Below are positions 52,630 through 62,700 of a DNA stretch of 64,000 nt, piece after piece. The translations under genes and the position numbers were made by a program. The stretch spans positions 4,533,501 to 4,597,500 of the forward strand of contig NC_088310.1 of NCBI RefSeq assembly GCF_910592395.1, in the 5' to 3' direction. Position 1 is the stretch's first letter. Each line of letters opens with the position of its first letter. This DNA is from Lineus longissimus (taxonomy: Eukaryota; Nemertea; Pilidiophora; Heteronemertea; Lineidae). The notes beneath the pieces are model-generated. The model made no database searches and was not told where the DNA came from. It saw only the letters and a list, made by a program, of their open reading frames with translations.

Positions 52630-52990
52630 GGTCACCCTAGGGGAGTGTTCGTATTTGCTTTGATTGGTCACAACCAAAACACAACATAGTATCTGCCAAA
52701 TTCAAATAAGCCCTCACAGTAATCTCACCTTTATATTGACAAATTTAAAAAATGTAAATTTCTGAAGACAATGGGTTAAAATATTATCTGAGACAGCATA
52801 CTAACCCTTGTCGTCATTCAAAGAGATCTGTCTGTGTTTGCTCAAACCAAATACCATCATATCGCTTTGCCAAATCTGAAGATGCCCTCCAAATGAAATC
52901 TGGGCGTTTTATCTGAGGTCACCCTGAGGGAAATGTGTTTGCTTTGATAAGTTTCTATCAAACCACAACATATTATTGGTTAATGATAGG
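52630..52990. repeat. Degenerate repeat of about 130-160 bp, up to three copies
   Basis: Shared blocks GTCACCCT-GGG, TTTGCTTTGAT, CAAACCACAACAT/CAAAACACAACAT and TGCCAAAT-AAATAAG recur near 52630, 52840 and 52918. Old duplication. Confidence 0.45.
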
Positions 52991-54119
52991 TGGACCCAGT
53001 AGCAGTATTTATTGAGCTCTAAAGATTGTTTTCTGTCTACACATCTAATGTGTTTGTTGGCGGAAAATGACTCAGGGCTTGACACAGAATGTAAGAATGG
53101 GCATGGAATGGGTGGAGATGTTATCTCTGATAGTTTCCTGGATGAGTTGGAAGGTTATCTTTGAGACTTCCTGGATGAGTTGTACTTGTATGACAAGATG
53201 TTTTTATCGGTTGGATCCGAGTCTGAACGATTTTCCACCAAGCCCACAAGTCACATCAGTCTTCGACAAAAGCATAAATAATGGCTTTGCCAACTCATAG
53301 TCTTCATCATCACTCATCATCATCATCTTCAGGATATCATAGTCGACCATTGATGTTACACCTGCTTTGAATGTATTTTCACCAGTTGAACCAGAAGTTG
53401 CTCAATAGCAAAGACAGAAGAAAGTACAAAGCTCTATGCAAGTAGATGACAAGTTCTCAGCAGTTAGAACAGTGCGACAGAACACAGAAAGACCAGTCAC
53501 ACCAAAAGCAGTTTGCGTTTACCGACACATTTTTCATAGTTCTGGTGGGCATTGGTCCAACATGTTTGGGCCTTGACAGAAAGATACACAATAACACTAC
53601 CACACACACCTTAGACTACACTTATTTTTTCTAATGAGCTTGAATGTATACCTTAATGACTTAAGCTATTAGAGAGAAAGGTGAAACTGGATATGTCTTA
53701 CATCTGTGCCAGAAACAATAGGCCTCCCCTATCTGTTTGTATATACTGCCTCCAGACATACAACTGAAACCTTAAACATCTATTGTTCTTGTAACAATGT
53801 CCCAAAGAGCTAAAAACCTTATGAAACCAAACCCCACATTTCTTGCAGACAGCATCCTGAACCTCATGATCTTAGTCTTCATAGTTCTTGCAAGAAGACG
53901 AAGACAGTTATATGCACAATGGAAGATGTACGTTTGGACAAACAAAGGATTTGTAGCCTACCTTTGAGTAAGAAAGACATGCGTAAACAAATTCTTTTCC
54001 GCCTCATCTGCTACATTTGCTCACATTCTTTTCCTTCATTCTAGCAAGGATATTAATGGCACCACAAAAATACGATTTTGTTTACTAGTAGCTGCATCTT
54101 ATAGTACTACATCCAGAAA

Positions 54120-54710
54120 TTGGTATTCTTGGTGCTTTGGCATCATCAACAATATGGTTGTTGCTTTGCCACCACCAGGAATATGATTCTTGCTTTACCA
54201 TCATCAAGAATATGGTTGTTGCTTTGCCATCATCTAGAATATGGTTGTTGCTTTGCCACTACCAGGAATAAGATTCTTGCTTTGCCATCATCTAGAATAT
54301 GATTCTTGCTTTGCCATCATCTAGAATATGATTCTTGCTTTACCATCACCTAGAATATGATTCTTGCTTTGCCATCATCTAGAACTGATATAGTTGTTGC
54401 TTTGCCACTACCAGGAATAAAATTCTTGCTTTGCCATCATCTAGAATATGATTCTTGCTTTGCCATCATCTAGAATATGATTCTTGCTTTGCCATCATCT
54501 AGAATATGATTCTTGCTTTACCATCACCTAGAATACGATTCTTGCTTTGCCACCACCTGAAATGTGGCTGTTGCTTTGCCATCAACCAGAATACGGTTTG
54601 TGCTTTGCCATCATCTCGAATGTGGCAAGTGCTTCGCCATCAACCAAAATATGGTTGTTGCATCACCACGTGGAATATGGTTGTTGCTTTGCCATCAAAA
54701 TTGAAATTTA
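54120..54710 (+). repeat. 29-bp minisatellite, about 20 copies
   Basis: Unit CTTGCTTTGCCATCATC plus TAGAATATGATT, with variants (GGTTGTTGC, CACCACCAGG). Regular in 54180-54560, degenerate at the edges. Confidence 0.93.
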
Positions 54711-57157
54711 GCAGTTAACAGTAATGTTTAGCAGCATCTTAACTAGCACAGTCTTCCAAACCAAATACCCATGCACGCAGCTCAGTTACAATATTCTTAA
54801 GCAAGCAAATATATTGATCCCAGCTTGATGAGTGGGTTATTGCTTTCCCGGAATGCAGACTGCGATGACCCATCATTTTCATCTAAATGCATCAAAGGAA
54901 CGATTCAGAACCCCTCTCAGCATCTCATTTCATCCACTTGACCAACCCTACATATTTTCAATAAATAACCTTGGTATATTCTGCAAGGCAATGTTGATTC
55001 CAATGAAGCATGCCTGCTTTCTCAAGTTATGTGAATCAGCGTACAGTACTCTTCAATGCAATCAATTTGTATCAAAAGCCATGACCATAGTATTCTTTCG
55101 ATATAAACACAAGTTGAGCGCGGGCATCTGAAAATAGGTTCCCCGATTGACTTTGCCGAGGGCGGTTCAACAATCTGATGAGATTTACGCACTAACTCGC
55201 GTGGGTACGATTTCCACCTAAGAAAACATGCAAAAACTTCATTGAGAGAAAAAACGTAGAAGTTTGCTTGCTCTGGAGATATCTCGCTGACACATGTACA
55301 CGGTTGTAGTACAGCGTGTAGGACCACCATTGTTGGCAAAATAACATCACTACTACCAGGGTACAAGGTGAGGAGTGGCAACACGATCGTGTGATAGTGA
55401 AAGCATAACCTTTTGTGAATTTTGGATTCAAGCTGCAACCTCATTTTAACATTATGAAACACCTTGGTAGCTTGAAAGCAGTAATGAGTGAATGAGCTGT
55501 GAGCATAATTGTCCCTTTTTAACTTCTGACAAATCGCAGAATTTCTTGCTTTGAAGTTTACTATGAAATTGGTAAATAGCGAAACATCATCTCCACAGCA
55601 ATAAAATGTAAATCGGTTTTGTCTGTCACTGCAGGTATTCCCAAGGAAAAACAAGCTGCTTTGAGGTAAACTACTTCATTCAAATGAAGATTTACTCAAC
55701 TTTTAGGAATGTTTCCAAAGGTTTTTATGTATGTCTCTTCAAATGAATGTTTCAGAGAGCGTACTACCTGAGGAATTCAGTCTAATGGCCCTTGTACATG
55801 TTTTTCCCCAAGTAACATTTAAATCAAGTTTCCTCTAAACAGTTTACAAGTCAGAACAGCAGATCTTTATACCAAGAGGATGAAGATATACCCTGCTCTG
55901 AAGGCACACCTGTACCAATTGAACATCTGATAACGTGAGCCAAGGGGCTGACCAGTTACCAGCAAATCAAAACATGCATTTTGGTAAATATTCCCAGGTA
56001 TCGACAAAAGCTACAGCTTTTTAGCTCCATATTGCCGAAGCTCTTGCTGACTGCACCATTCTGAACATGACTGGATAAGATGTTGTAGTTGTGGGATAAA
56101 AGCCTAATTCAGGTACCATCAAATTTGTCAAGAGTTCCCCATCTTCAAATTGGGTCAGGGTGAGGTCCAGGTACTCCAATCCGACCTTGGAGAGCTGTTG
56201 GATGATTGAAATACTTGTAGTGGGATAAAATTCAAGATGAAACAAAGCATGGTGCTTGTTAAGAGTTCCATCTCTTCAAATGTGGCAAGGGTACTCCAAG
56301 CTGACCTTGGAGGGCTGTTTGGAGAAGGAATGATAATTTGCCATTCAGATGATTGTGGTTCCTTAAGTGTGCTGTGGTCTTCTCTGTGGCAGCTTATCAT
56401 CAATACCTCAGTAACTTTTTACTGATAATTCTGGGAAACCACGTTTTTGCTCCAGGTACCTTGTGCATTCTACAGTATCAAAGTATTCAACATAACAGGG
56501 ATGCTGCTAAAGGTAGTCCATGTTTCGATTGGTTGTGATGATAAGGGCAATTGGTCAACTGTCCACCATTCAGATAAGACATTTCCAGTGATGAAAACTA
56601 ACCATACTAGATACAATAGCATACAAGAATAAGCCAACCACTAAGTAAACCACAGGAAAATCCAATTTTAAACAAAATGCTATATCCTGCTTGCAGTTTG
56701 CTCAGCTTGCATAAGTATCAGCTGATTGCTAATTGAAGCACTGGCATTTTGCCTTGCAAAAGTAATCTTTCCTTCAACTAACAACATTGCCTCTAAAACT
56801 AATAACTAAAGTATAGTGGATATAGGGTTTCCCCACAAAGGTTCTTGAATTCCATTTCATGTTCAGCATGGCTAAAGTAAATGATGAATGACGAGCTTTT
56901 CTTCTGAGTGAAGATTCATCTCAAGTTGTTTTGCATTTTGCAAGGGAACTGTACATATTGGCATGGCACAGGCAAGATAAAGTGAAATGCACTTTAGTAA
57001 TCAATCTCATTTGATAAGTTAGCAAATCATTCAAAATTTGAAGGAGCTGGGTTCAAAGTAGTTTCCCACAACAACAGTATCAGCAATAGTATCAGAGAGA
57101 TATCGACTGATGAGTTCGAATACCAACAACATGCAACCAAACTCAAGAAGTAAGATT

Positions 57158-57657
57158 NNNNNNNNNNNNNNNNNNNNNNNNNNNNNNNNNNNNNNNNNNN
57201 NNNNNNNNNNNNNNNNNNNNNNNNNNNNNNNNNNNNNNNNNNNNNNNNNNNNNNNNNNNNNNNNNNNNNNNNNNNNNNNNNNNNNNNNNNNNNNNNNNNN
57301 NNNNNNNNNNNNNNNNNNNNNNNNNNNNNNNNNNNNNNNNNNNNNNNNNNNNNNNNNNNNNNNNNNNNNNNNNNNNNNNNNNNNNNNNNNNNNNNNNNNN
57401 NNNNNNNNNNNNNNNNNNNNNNNNNNNNNNNNNNNNNNNNNNNNNNNNNNNNNNNNNNNNNNNNNNNNNNNNNNNNNNNNNNNNNNNNNNNNNNNNNNNN
57501 NNNNNNNNNNNNNNNNNNNNNNNNNNNNNNNNNNNNNNNNNNNNNNNNNNNNNNNNNNNNNNNNNNNNNNNNNNNNNNNNNNNNNNNNNNNNNNNNNNNN
57601 NNNNNNNNNNNNNNNNNNNNNNNNNNNNNNNNNNNNNNNNNNNNNNNNNNNNNNNNN
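57158..57657. other. Assembly gap of exactly 500 N
   Basis: A round-number placeholder, so the true distance is unknown. It cuts the last visible Polinton gene; DNA on its left shows no Polinton gene. Confidence 0.98.
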
Positions 57658-57853
57658 GAAGGAGAGATTTTCCTGCCGATTTGGCAGCTGATTTAAGCAT
57701 TGGTATGGCCATTTTTGCCAGACCTGAGAATAAACCCCCTATGCCATGTCCTCGCTGTACAGGGGCACCCATAAACACAGGGAATCCACCACTACCTTTT
57801 TGGGTGTAATGTGCATCATAACAATGAGGGTCACAAATATAAACCTTTCTCAT
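57658..57853 (-). CDS. Polinton glycine-rich amphipathic protein (3' end in gap)
   Basis: Starts with ATG at 57853, overlapping the stop of the preceding gene (ATGA). The 65 residues visible contain QRGHGIGGLFSGLAKM and then MLKSAAKSAGKSLL, an amphipathic helix rich in Gly, Ala and Lys, before the sequence runs into N. Polintons often carry a protein of this type beside the penton-like gene; by analogy with adenovirus it has been considered a minor capsid or membrane-active protein. Function is inference. Confidence 0.6.
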
Positions 57854-58662
57854 ATTTTTTGTTTGCGCCTGAAGTGAAGTAGAACATCAACTCTGCCTTT
57901 CTCAAATGGTATGGAGTCACCTGTGTCACTCCTTATATCTATTTCGATTGTCTCAAATGTAGACTTGCTGACAGAGAAATAATGAATATTTTTATATGAC
58001 TTGCGAATACTCTCATCCTCTTTACCTTCAGCACATACAGTTCTGAGTAAAGGTGTCAATACATCTCCCACCAGTTGATATTGTAATACATCGCTATACA
58101 CGTACATATCATGAAAATGTCTGAGTATATCTGCTTGATAGGGAGCGGTTGTGTTCTCGTTAAGGGCAATATTGTCTTGATGAAACCCTAACATATGAGA
58201 CAGTGGTGATGGTAATAGTATCAGTCTACCTTCTGGGAGTACAAAACTAACTTTTTTTGCAACCCTGTCATAGTTGAGAAAAAAATGTGTATCTTGTTGA
58301 ACGCTAGTGAGTGCACTTTGAATTTTGAGATTCATTTCCATTACCAATTTGTTGATGTCATTATAGTATTTGATTGGAACTGTTAATGTTTTCCATGTCA
58401 TGGGTATTTTTCCAGTCTTGGGGTCAGGATCGTCACTGGAAGGGATGTAAATACGAAAATTGTTGTTGGAAAGGTTGATATTACTCCACGTGTGTGGATA
58501 TTGAAACTCGGCTAATCCTACTTCCCAATTTTCAGTTGAATCTAATCGTATAGCAGTGCTCAGCTTTGTAGTGTAGTGTCCAATTGTATTATCAGGGAAA
58601 TACTTTAACGAACTATTGCAGGGTAATGAAACATAGAAGTGGTCATTCGTAAAAGCTGCCAT
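57850..58662 (-). CDS. Polinton penton-like minor capsid protein (candidate)
   Basis: 270 aa beginning MAAFTNDHFYVSLPCNSS, then FPDNTIGHYTTKL, NWEVGLAEFQYPHTW and ending FEKGRVDVLLHFRRKQ. The FYV-LP-NSS, DNT-(A/G)-(H/F)-TTKL and WEVGL-E--YP patterns recur in Polinton proteins of this size and position; predicted strands fit a single jelly roll, the fold proposed for the penton protein. It follows the membrane protein gene by 6 bp. The assignment rests on family memory and position, not on a search. Full length, no break. Confidence 0.75.
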   Translation of the reverse strand: MAAFTNDHFYVSLPCNSSLKYFPDNTIGHYTTKLSTAIRLDSTENWEVGLAEFQYPHTWSNINLSNNNFRIYIPSSDDPDPKTGKIPMTWKTLTVPIKYYNDINKLVMEMNLKIQSALTSVQQDTHFFLNYDRVAKKVSFVLPEGRLILLPSPLSHMLGFHQDNIALNENTTAPYQADILRHFHDMYVYSDVLQYQLVGDVLTPLLRTVCAEGKEDESIRKSYKNIHYFSVSKSTFETIEIDIRSDTGDSIPFEKGRVDVLLHFRRKQKI

Positions 58663-58668
58663 GTTATT

Positions 58669-59019
58669 TCAATTGGAAAAGGTATTCCTTTGCAGAGGAT
58701 GATGATTATTTTCAGTAGGAAACGACGGGTTTGGTAACAGATAGCCTAGACAGCTGCATAGAAGAGATATCCACAGGTTACTCTCACCATTTGCAAATGC
58801 AATGTTAAAAAGAGCTGTGATGACAACGATATAAATGATCACAACTTGAGTAAAGAATATTATTTCTGGTTTTGGAACATTATGCCCAAAAATAATCCAG
58901 TTTTTGTGCCGTGAAGTCACCGATTGTCGATCTTCACCCTTGTCTACTTCGTCTTCTCTTTCTACTTCAGACAGAGGTGTATTTCTTTCTATATTTCCAT
59001 CGGAAAGTTCAATTGACAT
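58669..59019 (-). CDS. Polinton small membrane protein
   Basis: 116 aa from the ATG at 59019, 19 bp after the integrase stop. The open frame extends upstream to 59145 but would then overlap the integrase by over 100 nt; the internal MSIELSDGN start is the natural one. A charged N-terminal half is followed by two hydrophobic segments, FFTQVVIIYIVVITALFNIA and LWISLLCSCLGYLL, with a short NGESN turn between. It is a typical uncharacterised Polinton protein with unknown role. Confidence 0.7.
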   Translation of the reverse strand: MSIELSDGNIERNTPLSEVEREDEVDKGEDRQSVTSRHKNWIIFGHNVPKPEIIFFTQVVIIYIVVITALFNIAFANGESNLWISLLCSCLGYLLPNPSFPTENNHHPLQRNTFSN

Positions 59020-59038
59020 TTTTTTAGGCAAGATATCT

Positions 59039-60151
59039 TCATCGACGTTCAACGTCCGAGTGACTAACCCAACTGTTGAATTTTGATGGATAACCCTCCC
59101 ATTTAACAAAGTATTCCTTTCTCTTACCACGTCCTCTTTCTGCAAGTATTCTTTCTATTTTATAGGTTTTATCAGGGCTTATGCGTACTTTCTGTAATTC
59201 TGTTTCATAGAAACTCCCTTGAATGGTGTCTCCGTCATCGTCTTCAATCACGTACAAAGGGGGCCTACTTTTTATTTGTTTTTTTACGGTGAATATTTCC
59301 ATGGTCCAGTTGGGTAGATAAGATTTCTCAAATGTCATCTTGACTTTGCTTATTCTCACTTTTTCACCAATTTGAAATTTGAATTTGATGTTCTTCAGAG
59401 ACAGGTTTTCTTTTGAGTAGAGAGTGTGCCAAACATCTGAAGCATTGTCTTCGTTCACTTCACTTGGTTTCATCTTAATACTCCGATGCCATGTGTTGTT
59501 ATACGAGTGCACAAGTTTTTGGAGAACAGGCACGTATGAGAGAGTATTTCTCTCTGTGAAATATTTCCACATTTTACTTTTAAGGGTCCTATTAAATCGT
59601 TCAACTATTGCCGCTTTAACTTCATTATTCGAGGTAAAGAAGTGAATATTTTCTTTTTTCAGATAGGCTTGAAATTTTTTGTTCACAAACTCACCCCCTT
59701 TATCAGTTCTCAGATTCTTAGGCTTTCTCTTAGAGGAAGAAATTATCTTTTTAAATGCAGTCACCTGTTCGTCACCTTTTTTTGATTTTAGACCCACAAC
59801 CCAGGCATATTTTGACAGGGTATCAATTACAGTGAGAAGATATTTAAAGGGTTTATTATACCTGACAATTTTCGATAAATCAACAAGATCGGCCTCCCAT
59901 TGTTCGTCAATATCAGAAACCACGATACGTCTTCGTATAAAGTGGTGCCTAACTGGTTTGTGAAGTGTGTATGTGTCTTGAGACTGGAGCCATTTTTTTA
60001 TGTTAGAAGTTGATATCCTCTTACCAACTGCTCTCTTTAAAGCATTTATCCCGCCAAAACTAGCACTATGATTTGGTTCATAATATATTCTTTTCAATAA
60101 CTCATTCGATTTCTTACTACCAGTCTTCCCACTCGTCATTGCTTTTACCAT
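59039..60151 (-). CDS. Polinton integrase (DDE, rve) with C-terminal chromodomain
   Basis: 370 aa. N-terminal zinc-finger-like region is weak. The rve core carries the catalytic triad: Asp in QWEADLVDLS, Asp in LRTDKGGEF, Glu in AAIVERFNRTLK. The C-terminal 45 residues (YKIERILAERGRGKRKEYFV, KWEGYPSKFNSWV) form a chromodomain with its aromatic residues, as in Polinton and chromovirus integrases; it may target insertion to modified histones. The first ATG overlaps the upstream gene by 35 nt; a second ATG four codons in (60139) is possible. All active-site residues are intact. Confidence 0.95.
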   Translation of the reverse strand: MVKAMTSGKTGSKKSNELLKRIYYEPNHSASFGGINALKRAVGKRISTSNIKKWLQSQDTYTLHKPVRHHFIRRRIVVSDIDEQWEADLVDLSKIVRYNKPFKYLLTVIDTLSKYAWVVGLKSKKGDEQVTAFKKIISSSKRKPKNLRTDKGGEFVNKKFQAYLKKENIHFFTSNNEVKAAIVERFNRTLKSKMWKYFTERNTLSYVPVLQKLVHSYNNTWHRSIKMKPSEVNEDNASDVWHTLYSKENLSLKNIKFKFQIGEKVRISKVKMTFEKSYLPNWTMEIFTVKKQIKSRPPLYVIEDDDGDTIQGSFYETELQKVRISPDKTYKIERILAERGRGKRKEYFVKWEGYPSKFNSWVSHSDVERR

Positions 60152-60965
60152 GTCTCCTTGGTGTGGTAAAACCCGGAGAAGAGACAGGTGAATTCGAATT
60201 CCAGAAGGCCAATGGACTTCTGGTTCTTGCCCTGGGCGTTTTATTCACTGATTTTGGCATTTCACCCACCCCGAGTTCTTTTTTCCATTGCCTATTCGTT
60301 ACCATATCAGCCGATATGCCGCCTGTTTTGTTCAAATAGGACAGGACAGGTTCTATTCCAACCGGTGCAAAGGACTGCCTCTTGTTGGATGAGGCATTCT
60401 GAACAATAGTTCTTATATTGCTCCCTTTGATGGGCTCACCGTTTATTGAAATTTCACCTTTTCCATCCCACTGGAATTTAGGATCATTCATTAATGCATT
60501 GACTAGTTTTTTTGCCTTTGCTTTGGAGTAGTTCGGTATATTGTTGACTATTGTTTTCTGATTAAGTGGAGAGGTTGCAGGTGGTGTGGTTCCACTTGCA
60601 ACAACCGCCTCTGGCTCTCTTTCTTGTACAACAGGTTGGTTTGCAGCTGTGGCTGTTGTCGCGCGAACACTAGTGGGAATAGGTTTAGTTAAATCTGAGC
60701 CTTCTGAGTGAATTGCTCCTAAATACTTTCGAAGTAACTGTGAATATGCTAAAGCTTTGTCATACTCATTCATATCCTTCCTCGATAGCACTTCCTGCAT
60801 TTCTCTGTCAATACTCATTGCATGGGTTGCCACTGGTTTTGTGTCCTCTTTGTATCGTTGTTGAGACAAATATTTGTCCACCATTTCATGAGGAATTAGA
60901 GACATTTTCCTTATTTGACTCATCTTTGGAATAAGACTGTCTGTCTGCTTTTGAATATCAAACAC
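60117..60965 (-). CDS. Polinton conserved protein of unknown function
   Basis: 282 aa. N-terminal region has KMSLIPHEMVDKYL and an acidic helix EMQEVLSRKDMNEYDKALAY; the middle is Ala/Pro/Thr-rich and disordered; then a folded-looking module VNALMNDPKFQWDGKGEI, GEPIKGSNIRTIVQNA, FAPVGIEPVLSYLN; the tail is Arg/Ser-rich ending DEWEDW. The GSNI module recurs in Polinton proteins and is found in other elements. Overlaps the preceding gene by 8 nt and the integrase by 35 nt. Function unknown. Confidence 0.6.
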   Translation of the reverse strand: MFDIQKQTDSLIPKMSQIRKMSLIPHEMVDKYLSQQRYKEDTKPVATHAMSIDREMQEVLSRKDMNEYDKALAYSQLLRKYLGAIHSEGSDLTKPIPTSVRATTATAANQPVVQEREPEAVVASGTTPPATSPLNQKTIVNNIPNYSKAKAKKLVNALMNDPKFQWDGKGEISINGEPIKGSNIRTIVQNASSNKRQSFAPVGIEPVLSYLNKTGGISADMVTNRQWKKELGVGEMPKSVNKTPRARTRSPLAFWNSNSPVSSPGFTTPRRHGKSNDEWEDW

Positions 60966-61332
60966 CGAATATACTCCCTATGGCTTTTATGACTGGACCT
61001 AGCAGTGCACCAAGAAATCCACCTCGCTGTATGATTCTTTTACGTTCCTTAAACGATGTTTTCTTGTTGGCCAGCTTGCGAATAGAGTGTCTGTGTTTCC
61101 TCAAACAGCTGAACTGTTTCTTATTCAGGGCGACATTGCCTTTTAAACAGTTCTTTGCAGACTCACCAACTGCTTTGAACAGGCCATTATCAGCTGATTC
61201 TAAAATCTTTCTCCTATTTTTAGCTCGAGCAGTTTTCAGCTTTTTAAGCTGGTGGACATAATTTTTTATGTGATATTTTGCCATTTCTATGTGATGTGGC
61301 TGTGTCTGTGAATATTCAACAACTGATGTCAT
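60958..61332 (-). CDS. Polinton small basic protein with hydrophobic tail
   Basis: 124 aa, strongly basic (KKLKTARAKNRRK, KKTSFKERKRIIQ), ending RGGFLGALLGPVIKAIGSIF. The Arg-Gly-Gly followed by a Gly/Ala/Leu/Ile helix is of the kind seen in small DNA-core or membrane-interacting virion proteins (adenovirus-like pX/pVI logic). Only 9 bp after the ATPase stop. Role is inference. Confidence 0.6.
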   Translation of the reverse strand: MTSVVEYSQTQPHHIEMAKYHIKNYVHQLKKLKTARAKNRRKILESADNGLFKAVGESAKNCLKGNVALNKKQFSCLRKHRHSIRKLANKKTSFKERKRIIQRGGFLGALLGPVIKAIGSIFGV

Positions 61333-61341
61333 ATTCGTATT

Positions 61342-61971
61342 TCATTTGTTTAAGTATACAATTCGGTTTTCATCTGGAAAGATATTAGTCCTCAATCGTA
61401 AATCTTCCGAAGTTGAAGGTTTAAAATCTAAAAATAAGTAACCAAAAGGAGGCTTTGTCGCATCTTTAAATGCCTCATTTAGGGCTTTGGTGTTGCCGGG
61501 AGAAATTTGCTTTGCCAAATGTGCTATCTGAGAAACATCTCTTGGATTTTTAAAGATAACAAGATAATTCGAGTTCAAGCTAATGGTGCGTTGTTCTCTG
61601 CCTTGGTGAAATAAATTCTGGATTATATAGACTACACTCATATTTTGATGATGACAACCCCTTGTGAATATTTTGGTAACCTTTTCATCTGTTTCACACA
61701 TTAAGTCATCTATAATGAGTAGGGTACGTGCACCTGATGAATTATCTGTGAACTGTAGTCCAGAGATAAATTCAACATTTGGAAAATTTGCAAATGACTC
61801 CTGCCATTCGCCTCCATAACACCACACAACTCTTTGAGGGGGTGGATGGATAATATCTCTTGCATAGGAAATAAGTTTTTGTACAAAGAAAGACTTTCCA
61901 CACATCGTTGGACCAGCCACAAGACATGTGAATGGATGCTTCAAAAGAAGGTCATCGCTTGAAATATCCAT
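61342..61971 (-). CDS. Polinton packaging ATPase (FtsK/HerA, A32-like)
   Basis: 209 aa. Walker A GPTMCGKSFF (residues 20-29), Walker B LLIIDDLM (about 84-91), then HQNMSVVYIIQNLFHQGRE with the conserved Gln of sensor motif, and FLDFKP near the end. Length and order fit the Polinton ATPase that pumps DNA into capsids in related viruses. Open with no break; 730 bp of AT-rich DNA separate it from the polymerase gene. Confidence 0.92.
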   Translation of the reverse strand: MDISSDDLLLKHPFTCLVAGPTMCGKSFFVQKLISYARDIIHPPPQRVVWCYGGEWQESFANFPNVEFISGLQFTDNSSGARTLLIIDDLMCETDEKVTKIFTRGCHHQNMSVVYIIQNLFHQGREQRTISLNSNYLVIFKNPRDVSQIAHLAKQISPGNTKALNEAFKDATKPPFGYLFLDFKPSTSEDLRLRTNIFPDENRIVYLNK

Positions 61972-62307
61972 GTTGAAACATCAGAACACAATGATTGACA
62001 CAAGAACAAAATGAGATTTTATACCGAGTTTAATAAATATCATAATGGTGATCCTTGCAATTAATTAACCAATTGATTAATCGAATATTTACAAACATAT
62101 ACATCAATACTCACAAACATAAACAGCAATCCTTTGAATGAATTAATTGAAAATTTACAAAATATATACATCATCTATACGCGTACACAGATTAATATAC
62201 ATTTATATGCAAAAATATTTAAATATCATACAATTTTTCTTTGAGAGAGCAGGTGGGATGGAATTTCTTGAGATTCGATTAGAGAAAGAAAAAGCTATTT
62301 GTCAATC

Positions 62308-62355
<48 letters not shown>

Positions 62356-62700
62356 CTGATGATGTAATGACGAAGATTAAACTCATAAAATATCAACATT
62401 ATTACAGTTGTTAATGTTATTATTCATGTTATTATTCATATTCATATTCATATTCATATTCATATTATTATTATTATTATTATTATTATTATCATCAATA
62501 TATTTACAGTTTCAATGCACAGAATGAAATAAATATCACATTGTTTTATCACCATAAAATATGCCAGTATAAACATTTTATCACAGATATATGCCCTTGC
62601 AAATTTTAATTCAAATCAATCTATGGTTGATATCAGTGTCGTTTTCAAGAATATAGGTACAACAAAATTTATCTTATTATTATAACAAAGAGGTGAAGAA
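61972..62700. other. Polinton intergenic region with microsatellites
   Basis: Very AT-rich. (ATG)n at 62311-62363, (TTCATA)n at about 62433-62464 and (ATT)n at 62464-62492. No open frame. It is the only large non-coding block in the visible element and may hold the promoter for the gene block that follows. Confidence 0.7.

Larger units (their letters stand above)
42663..57157. other. Gene-poor 14.5 kb
   Basis: No multi-exon gene could be assembled on either strand. It may be a large intron or the upstream region of the gene at 41-42.7 kb. Separate entries cover the repeats, MITE, palindromes, CCAAT cluster and two exon-like plus-strand fragments found in it. Confidence 0.45.

Noticed and set aside
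57110-57691. Open frames crossing the N gap
   Set aside because: Open only because N has no stop codons; only the 57658-57853 part on minus is real sequence.
59020-59145. Longer start for the Polinton membrane protein
   Set aside because: Would overlap the integrase by over 100 nt and lacks protein character; the ATG at 59019 fits the tight spacing.
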